DNA of 34,384 nt from Candidatus Saccharimonadota bacterium (lineage in GTDB: Bacteria; Patescibacteriota; Saccharimonadia; Saccharimonadales; JACDBH01): the NCBI GenBank assembly GCA_028289135.1, contig JAQGGW010000008.1, positions 1-34,384 on the forward strand. Reading direction: 5' to 3'. The notes beneath the pieces are model-generated. The model saw only the letters and a list, made by a program, of their open reading frames with translations. It did no database searches and was not told where the DNA came from. The number at the start of each line of letters is the position of its first letter. The stretch's first letter is position 1. Below are positions 23,782 to 31,770 of this stretch, piece by piece. Both the position numbers and the translations under genes were made by a program.

Positions 23782-23838
23782 TAAAATAACCTGATAAACA
23801 TACCACTTTTGAGTCTTCTCAGGCTGTAGGTTATTTTA
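23782..23838. repeat. Inverted repeat between wHTH gene and YLDAGTGS gene
   Basis: TAAAATAACCT (23782-23792) is perfectly repeated inverted as AGGTTATTTTA (23828-23838). A second pair CCTGA/TCAGG (23790-23794, 23819-23823) could continue the helix. May be the terminator of the wHTH gene or a structured 5' element. Confidence 0.45.
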
Positions 23839-23872
23839 CAGGCATTCGGCTCATAAGGAAACTGCTTACGTG

Positions 23873-24145
23873 CTATGCTGGGCTGCTTTGCATGGTTTCA
23901 GGCCAAACACTCCCGATAAGCTTTGTTCCGCGGCTGCTAAGGCGTACCCACATTTCGCCAAAACCTTGGTTGCTGATCTTGACCAGGCCTTTTTGGCGCA
24001 GCGCCTTAACAATATGGCTTAAACGGGCGCGGTTGATATTTAAAAGCTCGCTCAGCATGGTTAAGTCGTCGGCTTTATCGCTCCTGATCTGGCGCAAAAC
24101 CAGTTTAAAATCCTTCGGTAAGTCCACAATAGCATTTTTTTTCAT
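23873..24145 (-). CDS. Winged-helix MarR-like transcriptional regulator
   Basis: 90 aa. Helix-turn-helix LTMLSELLNINRARLSHIVKAL (about residues 28-49) and a wing QKGLVKISNQGFGEMWVRLSSRG form a MarR/ArsR-type DNA-binding domain without an effector domain. AAGGG lies 7 nt before the ATG. A possible -10 TATAGT lies at 24192-24197 within a near-palindrome (GTATAGTATATGGACACTAT), which could be its own operator. Target unknown; it precedes the surface-modification genes. Confidence 0.8.
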   Translation of the reverse strand: MKKNAIVDLPKDFKLVLRQIRSDKADDLTMLSELLNINRARLSHIVKALRQKGLVKISNQGFGEMWVRLSSRGTKLIGSVWPETMQSSPA

Positions 24146-24227
24146 ATGTTTACCCTTTGCTTTTTAGCTACCGTTTTCGATAGTGTCCATATACTATACG
24201 GCCAAGTTGAGAATAAGCTTACAAGCT

Positions 24228-24245
24228 GCCTGGACCAGGCTTTTT
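24228..24245 (+). terminator. Terminator-like hairpin on the plus strand
   Basis: GCCTGGACCAGGC (24228-24240) followed by five T. It points along the plus strand, where no gene lies upstream for several kilobases; in the minus direction the hairpin is preceded by the A-run, not followed by U. Confidence 0.4.
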
Positions 24246-24265
24246 AATCTGTTATTATTGCTCAC

Positions 24266-25030
24266 CTATACCAAATGAGCCAGCGTCTGGGCGTTATCTA
24301 TAGCCGCGCCGCCGAAGTCGTTATTAAAGTAACAATAGACGGTTTTGCAGTTTTTGCATTCGGTTTTGATAAATCCGGCCCAGTCTTTAAGTTCTTCGTC
24401 GCTGTAGCTTGACCGGTAAAGCTGCTTGTTGCCATGAAAGCGGATATAGGCAAAGTCCGCCGTCACCTGGGTGCTGGCTGGCCAGCGGTTGGGTGAGTCA
24501 TTGATTACATTGGCGATGTTATAGCGTTTCATAAGGTCAAAAGTACCTTGGTTAAACCAACTAATGTTGCGGCATTCAAAAGCGAGCGGAAACCTAACGC
24601 CAAATTCTTTTTCATACTTTTCGACTTCTACAGCAACGAATTCCAAGCGGTTATTGTCCGCTTTCATACTCGGCGGAAGCTGAACCAGCACGGCGGCCAG
24701 CTTTTCTTTTAACAGGCTTATCCTTCTAAAAAAATCATGCAGACTTTCCGAAAACTGCTCGTCTGAGGTTAAACGTTTGGTGTGAGTTAGAAAACGGTTG
24801 AGCTTAATGACGTATTTAAAATCGGCAGGCACACCGTCATACCAATTTTGGACACTGGATTCGAGCGGGACATGGTAAAACGTACTGTTGATCTCAACCG
24901 AATGAAAGTGTTCGGCAAAATAAGCCAGCTTATCCTTGGCCTTCATTTTGTCAGGATAAAATTTGCCGTTCCAGTGGCCATACTGCCAGCCGGACGTCCC
25001 GACAATAACCTGCGGTTTATTTTGTTTCAT
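24266..25030 (-). CDS. DUF72 (YecE-like) TIM-barrel protein
   Basis: 254 aa from the ATG at 25030, chosen because GGAG lies 5 nt upstream; the longer frame starts inside the SDR gene. Signature VGTSGWQYGHWNGKFYP at residues 9-25, then VEINSTFYHVP, VIKLNRFLTHTKRL, FECRNISWF and FAYIRFHG. The family is a TIM barrel of unknown reaction, widespread in bacteria and archaea. It starts 16 nt after the SDR stop, forming a two-gene operon with it. Confidence 0.93.
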   Translation of the reverse strand: MKQNKPQVIVGTSGWQYGHWNGKFYPDKMKAKDKLAYFAEHFHSVEINSTFYHVPLESSVQNWYDGVPADFKYVIKLNRFLTHTKRLTSDEQFSESLHDFFRRISLLKEKLAAVLVQLPPSMKADNNRLEFVAVEVEKYEKEFGVRFPLAFECRNISWFNQGTFDLMKRYNIANVINDSPNRWPASTQVTADFAYIRFHGNKQLYRSSYSDEELKDWAGFIKTECKNCKTVYCYFNNDFGGAAIDNAQTLAHLV

Positions 25031-25046
25031 AAAACTCCGCGTTAAA

Positions 25047-25925
25047 TTATGGGATTGGGTTGCCGCCGGTAACACCATAGACTTCGCCGGTTACATAACT
25101 GGACTCAGGCGAGGCTAGCAGGACATAGATTGGGGCTAGCTCAGCGGGCTGGCCTGGGCGGCCCATTGGCACTTGCATTCCAAAGTCGGGGATTTTTTCT
25201 GGCGGCTGGCCGCCGCTTGGCTGGAGCGGTGTCCAGATTGGACCAGGTGCAACAGCATTTACGCGTATGCCCTTTGGAGCAATCTGCTTGGCTAAGGCTT
25301 GGGTAAAGGCCACGATAGCCGATTTGGTTGATGCATAGTCCAGCAGGGTAGCCGATGGAATGTAGGACTGGATAGACGCGGTATTAATAATAGTGGCACC
25401 GGCCGGCATCAGCGGCAGAGCGGCCTTACAGATCCAAAACATGGCGTAAATGTTCGTTTTAAAAGTTTTGTCGAACTGCTCGGTGGTAATATCTTCAATA
25501 CTTTTTTGGGCTACTTGCTTGCCGGCGTTATTGATGACAATATCTAGACCTCCAAGTGCTTCCGCGGCATTTTTTACTAATTCTTTACAAAAGTTCTCGT
25601 CCGAAATATCCCCCGGCATTTGAAATGCTTTTTGGCCGGCGTCTTCAATCAGCGCTTTAACTTCGGCCGCGTCCGCCTCTTCCATCTCCAGGTAGTTCAT
25701 GACAATATCGGCACCTTCGCGCGCAAAAGCGATGGCTACTGCCCTGCCAATCCCTGAATCTGCCCCTGTAATTAAAGCTTTGCGGCCCTTTAGTCGTCCG
25801 TAGCCTTTATACGTGGTCTCGCCGTGGTCGGGCTTGGGGTCCATGTCCTTCGCCAACCCCGGCGAGGTTTGAGTTTGCTTGGCAAATTTTGGCTTTGGAT
25901 AAAGAGTAGTGGGGTCTTGAAGCAT
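25047..25925 (-). CDS. Short-chain dehydrogenase/reductase (YghA / general stress protein 39 type)
   Basis: 292 aa. NAD(P)-binding TGADSGIGR at residues 53-61, NNAG at 132-135, and the catalytic triad Ser184, Tyr197 and Lys201 (YASTK). The N-terminal extension of about 40 residues ([27 protein letters not shown]) and C-terminal [12 protein letters not shown] mark the YghA/YdaD subgroup, which reduces aldehydes or ketones under stress; substrate unknown. AAGGA lies upstream of the ATG and TATAGT about 35 nt further. Followed by DUF72; divergent from the glycosyltransferase. Confidence 0.93.
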   Translation of the reverse strand: MLQDPTTLYPKPKFAKQTQTSPGLAKDMDPKPDHGETTYKGYGRLKGRKALITGADSGIGRAVAIAFAREGADIVMNYLEMEEADAAEVKALIEDAGQKAFQMPGDISDENFCKELVKNAAEALGGLDIVINNAGKQVAQKSIEDITTEQFDKTFKTNIYAMFWICKAALPLMPAGATIINTASIQSYIPSATLLDYASTKSAIVAFTQALAKQIAPKGIRVNAVAPGPIWTPLQPSGGQPPEKIPDFGMQVPMGRPGQPAELAPIYVLLASPESSYVTGEVYGVTGGNPIP

Positions 25926-26019
25926 AATAATCTTCCTTTTAATGTGTCCTCCACTATAAAAAACCTAGCTTTTGGTGTCTGTAAGGTTACTAACAACTGC
26001 ATAGGTTGGCGCATCAATA

Positions 26020-26028
26020 TGACATAAT
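26020..26028 (+). promoter_or_regulatory. Extended -10 of glycosyltransferase gene
   Basis: TGaCATAAT, then 8 nt to the ATG at 26037; leaderless type. Confidence 0.5.
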
Positions 26029-26036
26029 AATGCCTA

Positions 26037-26888
26037 ATGAGCTTTTTGCTGCACGCTGAGAATTTTAAGCGGATCCCTTTTACTGGCGGCGTACTGGCAC
26101 GTGCGCTTAATAAAAGAGCTGCGGAAATGACTACGCTAACCCACGGTATGACCGATCCCGATCTTAGCGTTATCATCAGGTCACGCAACAATATTTTCTA
26201 TATTAAAGAATTGTTTGAAGATATCCAGGCACAGGATTTTAAAGGGCAGATTGAAGTAATTGTAGTGGATACAGAATCTACTGACGGCACAGTTGAGTAC
26301 TCACAGTCCCAAGGCGCAAAGATTATACATTTAAGCCAGGCCGATTTTACTTACCCTGTCGCCCTAAACCTTGGGTTTAATGCTGCCAAATATCCTTATG
26401 TTGTAACCTTAGTTGGACATTCTAATCTATCCAATACTATGATGTTCAAAAGCCTCACTTTTTGGAGCCAGCAAGAGAAATTTGGTGGCATGTATGGCAT
26501 CCCGCTCACCAATAAAAATGGCTCTTTTTGGGATCGTATTGACAGCATGTTACTGTTAACACTCATGGCTCCCAAAGTGTTAAACGGACCGTCTGGGGGG
26601 ATGCTTGGAGCTAATACCTCGATAGTAAACCGTAGTGTTTGGGAGAAACTTGGCGGCTATGATAATGCATACGGTGGCGGGGGCGAAGATGCTGCACTTG
26701 CCCGTTCAATGCTGGCGGACGGGTATGTAATTGTGCGCGAGCCACTTTTAAGGCTGTTCCATTCTCATGGCCTTAATCTTATTAACTCAATTAGACAACG
26801 TATACATTGGATCAGGGTAGGCCGAGTAAAACCGCAAGCTTTTGCAACCCATAAGGTTCGCAGACGGCGTCCAGACTTACGTAGTTAA
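26037..26888 (+). CDS. Family 2 glycosyltransferase
   Basis: 283 aa, soluble. GT-A fold: LSVIIRSRN at 43-51, VIVVDTESTDGT (Asp78, Asp83) for nucleotide-sugar binding, GGMLGANTSIVNRSVWEKLGGYD and GGGGEDAALARSML (acceptor/catalytic acid region). The 40-residue N-terminal extension is unusual, but the ATG at 26037 follows a good -10. An internal ATG (residue 31 or 38) is possible. Acceptor unknown; likely envelope glycan. Its neighbours are unrelated single genes. Confidence 0.92.
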   Translation: MSFLLHAENFKRIPFTGGVLARALNKRAAEMTTLTHGMTDPDLSVIIRSRNNIFYIKELFEDIQAQDFKGQIEVIVVDTESTDGTVEYSQSQGAKIIHLSQADFTYPVALNLGFNAAKYPYVVTLVGHSNLSNTMMFKSLTFWSQQEKFGGMYGIPLTNKNGSFWDRIDSMLLLTLMAPKVLNGPSGGMLGANTSIVNRSVWEKLGGYDNAYGGGGEDAALARSMLADGYVIVREPLLRLFHSHGLNLINSIRQRIHWIRVGRVKPQAFATHKVRRRRPDLRS

Positions 26889-26895
26889 TCTCAAG

Positions 26896-27471
26896 TTAAG
26901 AGGCCTGGGAACGGGTTTTGCTGACGTGCAAGAGGTGCGAGCCAACCCAGTAGGACAAAACGGCGATCGAGATGCCAACAGAAGCGATTATAACGGCGTT
27001 TACTAGGTGGTGGATTTGTTTTCCAAAGAAAAAGCCCAGCATTACCAAAATTGTTGCTTTGATGGTGGCGGCTGCCGCGCAGTACGTATAAAAACGCTTT
27101 TTTGGCATGTGGATGGCTCCGGCGGCTACAATTACAGGAATGGCCAGGTAGCTGCTGAGTTTCGCAAAAATGATTGTTTTGGTGCCAAGGCGGTCAAAAA
27201 GCTTTTCGACTCTAATAATTTGTTTTGGGGACAGACCCAAAAACTTTGCCACGGGGCTTTTGCTGATCTTTTTTCCAAACGTATAAAACAAAAAGTCGCT
27301 GGTTAGGTCGGCGGCAATCACAACCAGCCACACTGCAAAAATATTCATAATCCCCTGGGCCGAAAGCGCGCCCCCAGCAACAGTACTAAAAAAGCCTTCG
27401 ACAACGACCAAGATAAACAGCGCAAGGTATTTGAAAGTCAGCAAAAGGTGCAAAAGTGATTCGGAAGACAT
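26896..27471 (-). CDS. DedA-family membrane protein
   Basis: 191 aa, VTT/DedA domain with about five helices: AGGALSAQGIMNIF, DLTSDFLFYTFGKKI, FDRLGTKTIIFAKLSSYLAIPVIVAAGA and FFFGKQI. DedA proteins are lipid scramblases or flippases, some for the undecaprenyl-phosphate carrier, which would fit with uppP elsewhere in the window. The usual E/D-x3-P and R residues for proton coupling are partly altered (FAKLSSYLAIPV). TGcAATAAT ends 6 nt before the ATG: leaderless start. Convergent with the glycosyltransferase gene, 7 nt apart. Confidence 0.9.
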   Translation of the reverse strand: MSSESLLHLLLTFKYLALFILVVVEGFFSTVAGGALSAQGIMNIFAVWLVVIAADLTSDFLFYTFGKKISKSPVAKFLGLSPKQIIRVEKLFDRLGTKTIIFAKLSSYLAIPVIVAAGAIHMPKKRFYTYCAAAATIKATILVMLGFFFGKQIHHLVNAVIIASVGISIAVLSYWVGSHLLHVSKTRSQAS

Positions 27472-27477
27472 GGCTTA

Positions 27478-27486
27478 ATTATTGCA
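27478..27486 (-). promoter_or_regulatory. Extended -10 of DedA gene
   Basis: Minus strand TGcAATAAT, 6 nt before ATG 27471. Confidence 0.5.
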
Positions 27487-27504
27487 CGCTGCAAGCATTA
27501 TGGC

Positions 27505-28050
27505 TTAGGATTTTGCGCCAATTAACACGCCGCTTTTTGATACATCTGGGATGCAGCACATACTGCGGTTAAAGCAGCAAGGTCTTCGTAGTCCGTTCAA
27601 AAGTTTTGAGCATGAGACTTCAATCCGTTTTTCACGCGTTTCCATATTGTTTGTTGAGTTTATCCAGCGCAGCCACTCCCAGCGCGACATTGGTGTAACT
27701 CTTGCCCACAAATCGTGCGTTTCTGGATTGTCTACGATCCCTTTTTGGACATCTTTTGGAATTTCCGGTTCTGGCCAGTTTTTTACCGATTCGATCTCTA
27801 GCTCGGCGGTTTCGCCTACAGTTATGCCAGCGGATTTTTGCATAGAGTTATCAATATGAAGCCAGTGCCCAAAGTTGCCGTCTGGCTCAAGCGGGGCTAT
27901 AAATTCAAAGTCATTAATAGTGCCCTTAACCATCACCTGGCTCCGCGAAGGCAGCTGTTTGCTGGCAGAATCTGTCAGCCTTAAAACAACCCAGCCGTTA
28001 ATTTCAATTGGCTTGGCTTCAAATTTAATGATTGCTGCGGTTGCTTGCAT
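27505..28050 (-). CDS. DUF1905 / YdeI-like protein
   Basis: 181 aa. The N-terminal DUF1905 beta domain (FEAKPIEINGWVVLRL, RSQVMVKGTINDFEF, WLHIDNSMQKSAGITVGETAELEIE) and a C-terminal YdeI/OmpD-associated helical part (DLWARVTPMSRWEWLRWINSTNN, KRIEVSCSKLLNGLRRPCCFNRS). Cytoplasmic; sometimes called bacteriocin-protection protein, role unclear. The C-terminus is Cys-rich (CCF, MCC). The promoter TGtTATACT (28057-28065, minus) ends exactly 6 nt before the ATG, an ideal leaderless arrangement, located in the 24-bp gap after glmS. Confidence 0.87.
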   Translation of the reverse strand: MQATAAIIKFEAKPIEINGWVVLRLTDSASKQLPSRSQVMVKGTINDFEFIAPLEPDGNFGHWLHIDNSMQKSAGITVGETAELEIESVKNWPEPEIPKDVQKGIVDNPETHDLWARVTPMSRWEWLRWINSTNNMETREKRIEVSCSKLLNGLRRPCCFNRSMCCIPDVSKSGVLIGAKS

Positions 28051-28056
28051 GCTTAC

Positions 28057-28065
28057 AGTATAACA
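28057..28065 (-). promoter_or_regulatory. Extended -10 of YdeI-like gene
   Basis: Minus strand TGtTATACT, 6 nt before ATG 28050, so the start codon is the predicted +1. Confidence 0.65.
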
Positions 28066-28074
28066 AAGGCAGGA

Positions 28075-29883
28075 TTATTCCACCGTGACAGATTTAGCCA
28101 AGTTGCGCGGGCGGTCGATGTTTTGGCCTTTTTTGGTGGCAACTGCCAAGGTAAGGAGCTGCAAGCAGACGTTATAGATCAGCCCATCGGTATATTCCCC
28201 GTTGTGCGCTACCTCAATGTGATGGTCGCTGGCCTCTTCTTTTGGCCTGGTCGAAACAGTCAGCACGTTTCCGCCGCGGGCTTTAATTTCCTCCAATGTC
28301 GACAAGCTTTTTTTATACAGCAACGGGTCTTCGGGCAACAACACCACCGATAGATGTTTGTCGTCAATCAAAGCAATTGGGCCATGTTTCATTTCGCCGG
28401 TCGCAAAGGCTTGGGCATGCACATAGGCAACTTCGGTAATCTTTAACGCGCCCTCCATGGCCACTGGATACAGCGGACCGCGGCCCAAGAAATACCAGTC
28501 GTGATATTTGCTGAGCTTTCGAGCCAGTTTTTCGATCTGCGGCTGCAGTTTTAAGGTATGCTCAATTTCTTTAGTTAGCGCCTCAAGCTCATGGGCAACG
28601 GTTTGCGTAACCATGGCGTCTTTGCCGCTTTTATACGAAATCATGCCGCCCAGCATTAGCAGCGCCGTTACCATCGAACTATAAGCTTTGGTGCTGGCAA
28701 CAGATGATTCAAGACCGGCGTGCAAGTAAATACCGCCGTGAGACACTTCGCGTGCAATCGTGGAACCAACGCTGTTAATAATCCCGATCGTTTTCATATT
28801 GCGCCGCTTTGCTTCACGCAGTGAGGCGATGGTGTCGGCAGTTTCACCGGATTGACTCATAAAAATTGCCAAAGTATTTTTTGCGTCATAGGCGCCGTAG
28901 CGGTAGCGGAATTCGCTGGCGTGCTCTATGCTCACGGGGATCCCAAGCATTTTTTCGAGCTGGTATTTGGCATAGTAGCCAGCGTTGTAGGCTGTGCCGC
29001 AGCCGATGATCAAAATGTTTTCCAGGCCCATGATGTCTTCTTGGGTCAAATTTGGTCCGCTGAGTTTGATTGATCCATCGCTCAAAACGCGCCCCAGCAT
29101 AGCGTTTTTAAGCGAAGTTGGCTGTTCGTGAATTTCTTTTTCTAGGTAGCTCGCGTATCCATCGAGATCAAGAGTTTGCCCAGGTTCCTCCAAAGTCTCA
29201 ACAGAGATGTTTTGATGATTCAGCTTTAGGTCATACAGCTCCAAAGAATCAGCGGTAATGAGGGCAATCTGGTCATCTTTTAGATAAATTACTTTGTCTG
29301 TGTGGTCGACAATTGCGGCCGAGTCACTTGCGACATAATGCTGGTTTTCATCGACGCCAATCACCAGCGGGCTGCCGCGCCGTGCTACCACAATCTGGCC
29401 TGGAGCCTCGGGCGAAATTACGGCAATGCCAAAGGTTCCACGCACCTCGGCCAAGGCTTGTTTGGTTGCGTCCAACAGATTGCCGGATTTTTTTAAATAA
29501 TAGTCAATTACGCCCGCCAACACTTCGCTGTCAGTCTGGCTTTTAAGCTTTGTGGTGTCGATCAGCTCTTTTAGATCTTCGTAGTTTTCGATAATACCGT
29601 TATGCACCAATGTAACAGCGCCAAAAGTATGCGGGTGGGCGTTAGGGATCGAAGGTTTGCCGTGCGTTGCCCAGCGGGTATGGCCTATGCCCATAGTTAG
29701 CTTGCTATTTAAGGCTTCCATATCGAGCTGGCTAGTGTCGCCAACGGCTTTGGTGGTTTGGACAGTTTTGCCGAGCAGGGCAATGCCGGCGGAATCATAA
29801 CCACGGTATTCAAGCCGCTGAAGTCCTGCGTAGATAATATTTTTGGCCGGTCGGCCGCCTACATAACCCATAATTCCACACAT
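28075..29883 (-). CDS. glmS: Glutamine-fructose-6-phosphate aminotransferase
   Basis: 602 aa, full length. The N-terminal glutaminase begins MCGIMGYVG with catalytic Cys2, and has GIGHTRWATHG; two SIS sugar-isomerase domains follow (IIGCGTAYNAGYYAKY, MSQSGETADTI, SSVASTKAYSSM, GRGPLYPVAMEGALK, and the C-terminal NLAKSVTVE). It makes glucosamine-6-phosphate from fructose-6-phosphate and glutamine, feeding peptidoglycan and amino sugars. GGAG lies 8 nt before the ATG, and the start overlaps the AbrB stop (TAATG). No glmS ribozyme is visible upstream, so control probably comes through the AbrB-led promoter. Confidence 0.98.
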   Translation of the reverse strand: MCGIMGYVGGRPAKNIIYAGLQRLEYRGYDSAGIALLGKTVQTTKAVGDTSQLDMEALNSKLTMGIGHTRWATHGKPSIPNAHPHTFGAVTLVHNGIIENYEDLKELIDTTKLKSQTDSEVLAGVIDYYLKKSGNLLDATKQALAEVRGTFGIAVISPEAPGQIVVARRGSPLVIGVDENQHYVASDSAAIVDHTDKVIYLKDDQIALITADSLELYDLKLNHQNISVETLEEPGQTLDLDGYASYLEKEIHEQPTSLKNAMLGRVLSDGSIKLSGPNLTQEDIMGLENILIIGCGTAYNAGYYAKYQLEKMLGIPVSIEHASEFRYRYGAYDAKNTLAIFMSQSGETADTIASLREAKRRNMKTIGIINSVGSTIAREVSHGGIYLHAGLESSVASTKAYSSMVTALLMLGGMISYKSGKDAMVTQTVAHELEALTKEIEHTLKLQPQIEKLARKLSKYHDWYFLGRGPLYPVAMEGALKITEVAYVHAQAFATGEMKHGPIALIDDKHLSVVLLPEDPLLYKKSLSTLEEIKARGGNVLTVSTRPKEEASDHHIEVAHNGEYTDGLIYNVCLQLLTLAVATKKGQNIDRPRNLAKSVTVE

Positions 29884-30062
29884 TATTTTTGCTCCGCTTT
29901 CTCGATTATTATTTTGTCTGCCATGCGCCGGACCATAAGATCATCGCCTTTTTTTAAGCCAAGTTGCCTAATGATTTCAATTGGGATGCTGACGGCAAAT
30001 GTCTTGCCGCCCACAAGGTTAAGCTTGCGGCGTGAAGTTTGGTCATTTTCGGGTCGGGCCAT
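29883..30062 (-). CDS. SpoVT-AbrB domain protein, 59 aa
   Basis: Read by hand: ATG at 30062, stop TAA at 29883-29885, sharing one base with the glmS ATG (TAATG). The protein is a single AbrB/MazE-like swapped-hairpin domain: KLNLVGGKTFAVSIPIEIIRQ then GLKKGDDLMVRRMADKIII. Such domains bind AT-rich DNA as dimers, as regulators or antitoxins; no toxin gene is next to it. Its operon partner is glmS, so it may regulate glmS and itself. A 14-bp perfect palindrome lies upstream at 30098-30111. Confidence 0.88.
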   Translation of the reverse strand: MARPENDQTSRRKLNLVGGKTFAVSIPIEIIRQLGLKKGDDLMVRRMADKIIIEKAEQK

Positions 30063-30097
30063 AACTTGATGGTACGCTTAGAGTACAAATATGCAAG

Positions 30098-30111
30098 TAA
30101 TTACGTAATTA
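30098..30111. promoter_or_regulatory. Palindrome TAATTACGTAATTA, possible AbrB operator
   Basis: Perfect 14-bp AT-rich palindrome, 36 bp upstream of the AbrB start, between divergent AbrB-glmS and GNAT genes. Position and composition fit an AbrB-type operator. Confidence 0.4.
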
Positions 30112-30187
30112 ACGACTGTTTATACATTTATCTATTAAACAAAGATCTATACTTATTGTTATTTACATTTCATACAATGATTTATAG

Positions 30188-30193
30188 TATAAT
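30188..30193 (+). promoter_or_regulatory. -10 of GNAT gene
   Basis: Perfect TATAAT, 6 nt before the ATG at 30200; leaderless. Confidence 0.65.
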
Positions 30194-30199
30194 CAAGCA

Positions 30200-30712
30200 A
30201 TGCCTAGTCCCGACCTTCTTGACACAAACTATCATATTGAAACATTCAACCCCAATCTACATGACTCTGCAGTAATCGCGGCCTTACATTTACAGGTTCG
30301 CAAAGAGCAAGTTGCTAGTGGTGAAAATACTTTTACTGATATCTTGGATTCCCAGTTAGATCTAAGGAATATTGGGCAATTCTATGTTCAACCAGGCGGT
30401 AACTTTTTTATAGCCCAAGAAATCTCAACCGGAGCTATAGCCGGATTTGTAGGCATACAAAATAATGGTGAGGGTGAAGGAACTTTAAAACGCCTTGCTG
30501 TTTTGTCCAATTATCGTGGCCACCGTCTTGGCTCAAACTTGGTAAGCTCCGTCGTTGATTGGGCTTTAGTAAGTGATTTAAGACACATAGTACTCTCTAC
30601 TGGTCAACGCGAAAAGGCACGGCCCGTTTACCTAGCTGCAGGCTTCGAAGATTATGGTTTCAACGGTAAAAACCACTTGATGAAATTAGTTTTAGCTCAA
30701 CCATCAAAATAA
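30200..30712 (+). CDS. GNAT-family N-acetyltransferase
   Basis: 170 aa. Motif A of the GNAT fold, LKRLAVLSNYRGHRLGSNLVSSVVDWA (acetyl-CoA pyrophosphate loop RGHRLG), preceded by FFIAQEISTGAIAGFVGI and followed by the motif B region PVYLAAGFEDYG. Transfers an acetyl group from acetyl-CoA to an amine; substrate unknown. No Shine-Dalgarno; TATAAT ends 6 nt upstream. Single gene; convergent with the next gene, 4 nt apart. Confidence 0.93.
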   Translation: MPSPDLLDTNYHIETFNPNLHDSAVIAALHLQVRKEQVASGENTFTDILDSQLDLRNIGQFYVQPGGNFFIAQEISTGAIAGFVGIQNNGEGEGTLKRLAVLSNYRGHRLGSNLVSSVVDWALVSDLRHIVLSTGQREKARPVYLAAGFEDYGFNGKNHLMKLVLAQPSK

Positions 30713-30716
30713 AGAT

Positions 30717-31289
30717 TTACCGGGCAATACTATGTCGGCGGAGTAATAGAAAAGCAGCAAAAAGGCCATCACAGAATGCCTGGCTGAGAGGGTAAAGAAC
30801 AGTTATGAATGTATAGTGCTGTACGGCCACGGTCGCAAGCGTAAAACGCAAGGCATTTACCGCATACGTAGAAGTTGTTTCTTGGTCTGGGTTTTTCCAC
30901 GACTTTCTGAATGTTGGGACAAAAGCTAAAATGTCGACACTCGCAATGAGTATGACCGACAACAAGGCTTGGTCGGCAATAAGCCATAGAGCCGCAGCAG
31001 TTAGCGCTATAACAAAGAAAACTGTGTCAAATTTAGTTATTGATGCCCGCCCAGGCCTCAAAGACAAAATGAAAATAAGCAGGCCGGCTACTGCCGCCAC
31101 ACAGGTAGGAATAGCGCCCCAACCGGCGCTGTCACTAAGCTGCAACCCAAACGCAATGAACGTTACCAAGGCTGAGATAAGCCAAGAATAAACATGCGGT
31201 TTCGTCTTGCCTCGTACTATATCTTTTACATATGGGGCATAGGCTGCAATTATCAGTGCGGTTGCTGTAAGCGCCAGAAACTCTTTCAT
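30717..31289 (-). CDS. PQ-loop-like polytopic membrane protein
   Basis: 190 aa, about seven hydrophobic helices. AAYAPYVKDIVRGKTKPHVYSWLISAL near the N-terminus and VDILAFVPTFRKSWKNPDQETTSTYAVNALRF in the middle look like two PQ-loop/SWEET-type half repeats (YxPxxxD, FxPTxxKSW). A transport role is possible, substrate unknown. The promoter TGcTATGAT (31296-31304, minus) ends 6 nt before the ATG. Confidence 0.8.
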   Translation of the reverse strand: MKEFLALTATALIIAAYAPYVKDIVRGKTKPHVYSWLISALVTFIAFGLQLSDSAGWGAIPTCVAAVAGLLIFILSLRPGRASITKFDTVFFVIALTAAALWLIADQALLSVILIASVDILAFVPTFRKSWKNPDQETTSTYAVNALRFTLATVAVQHYTFITVLYPLSQAFCDGLFAAFLLLRRHSIAR

Positions 31290-31295
31290 GGTTAA

Positions 31296-31304
31296 ATCAT
31301 AGCA
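31296..31304 (-). promoter_or_regulatory. Extended -10 of PQ-loop-like gene
   Basis: Minus strand TGcTATGAT, 6 nt before ATG 31289. Confidence 0.6.
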
Positions 31305-31349
31305 AACAAAGATTTTGTAGAGCAGTAGGCGTACTCTAAGTTCTAGGAC

Positions 31350-31736
31350 TTATAAACGAGTGATAAAAACTCTGATGATTGCCTGAGCGAAAATAACTGA
31401 AAGCATGCAGAAAGTCGTAATTACCAAGCTGTCGACAATCATAGCCTTTTCGTATTTTCGATAGCGCCTGATAAGCAGCAGAACAAAAGTGATAAGTGTG
31501 GCAAAAATAAACCACCGCAAAACAATAAGCGACTGCAGGTTGGTAACGCGGGAAATTGCGTTATTAACATCCTGAGAATCTTTAAATTTATTGTTTTGAA
31601 GAACCGAAATAAACCTAGTATTGGCTGTGATCGTAATCAAAATTATCCAGTGAATAATCGTTGCACCCACGACCATGCAGAGCGCCAATCTTTGTGCGAC
31701 GCGGCCACCATAATAAGCAACTGAGGACTTTTTCAT
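31350..31736 (-). CDS. Small membrane protein of unknown function
   Basis: 128 aa from the ATG at 31736. A longer frame reaches 31832 but would overlap the EamA gene, and TGcTACACT (31745-31753, minus) ends 8 nt before this ATG. Three hydrophobic helices (about 15-35, 70-90, 100-122) with a polar external loop (RFISVLQNNKFKDSQDVNNAIS) after the first. No family recognised. Its own promoter lies just after the EamA stop. Confidence 0.7.
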   Translation of the reverse strand: MKKSSVAYYGGRVAQRLALCMVVGATIIHWIILITITANTRFISVLQNNKFKDSQDVNNAISRVTNLQSLIVLRWFIFATLITFVLLLIRRYRKYEKAMIVDSLVITTFCMLSVIFAQAIIRVFITRL

Positions 31737-31744
31737 CTGATTAA

Positions 31745-31753
31745 AGTGTAGCA
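31745..31753 (-). promoter_or_regulatory. Extended -10 of small membrane protein gene
   Basis: Minus strand TGcTACACT, 8 nt before ATG 31736. Confidence 0.45.
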
Positions 31754-31770
31754 GATTTAAACCCGGAGTC

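Noticed and set aside
29884-30199. glmS ribozyme upstream of glmS
   Set aside because: The region is coding for the AbrB-domain protein and has no glmS-ribozyme core; glmS starts inside the AbrB stop codon.
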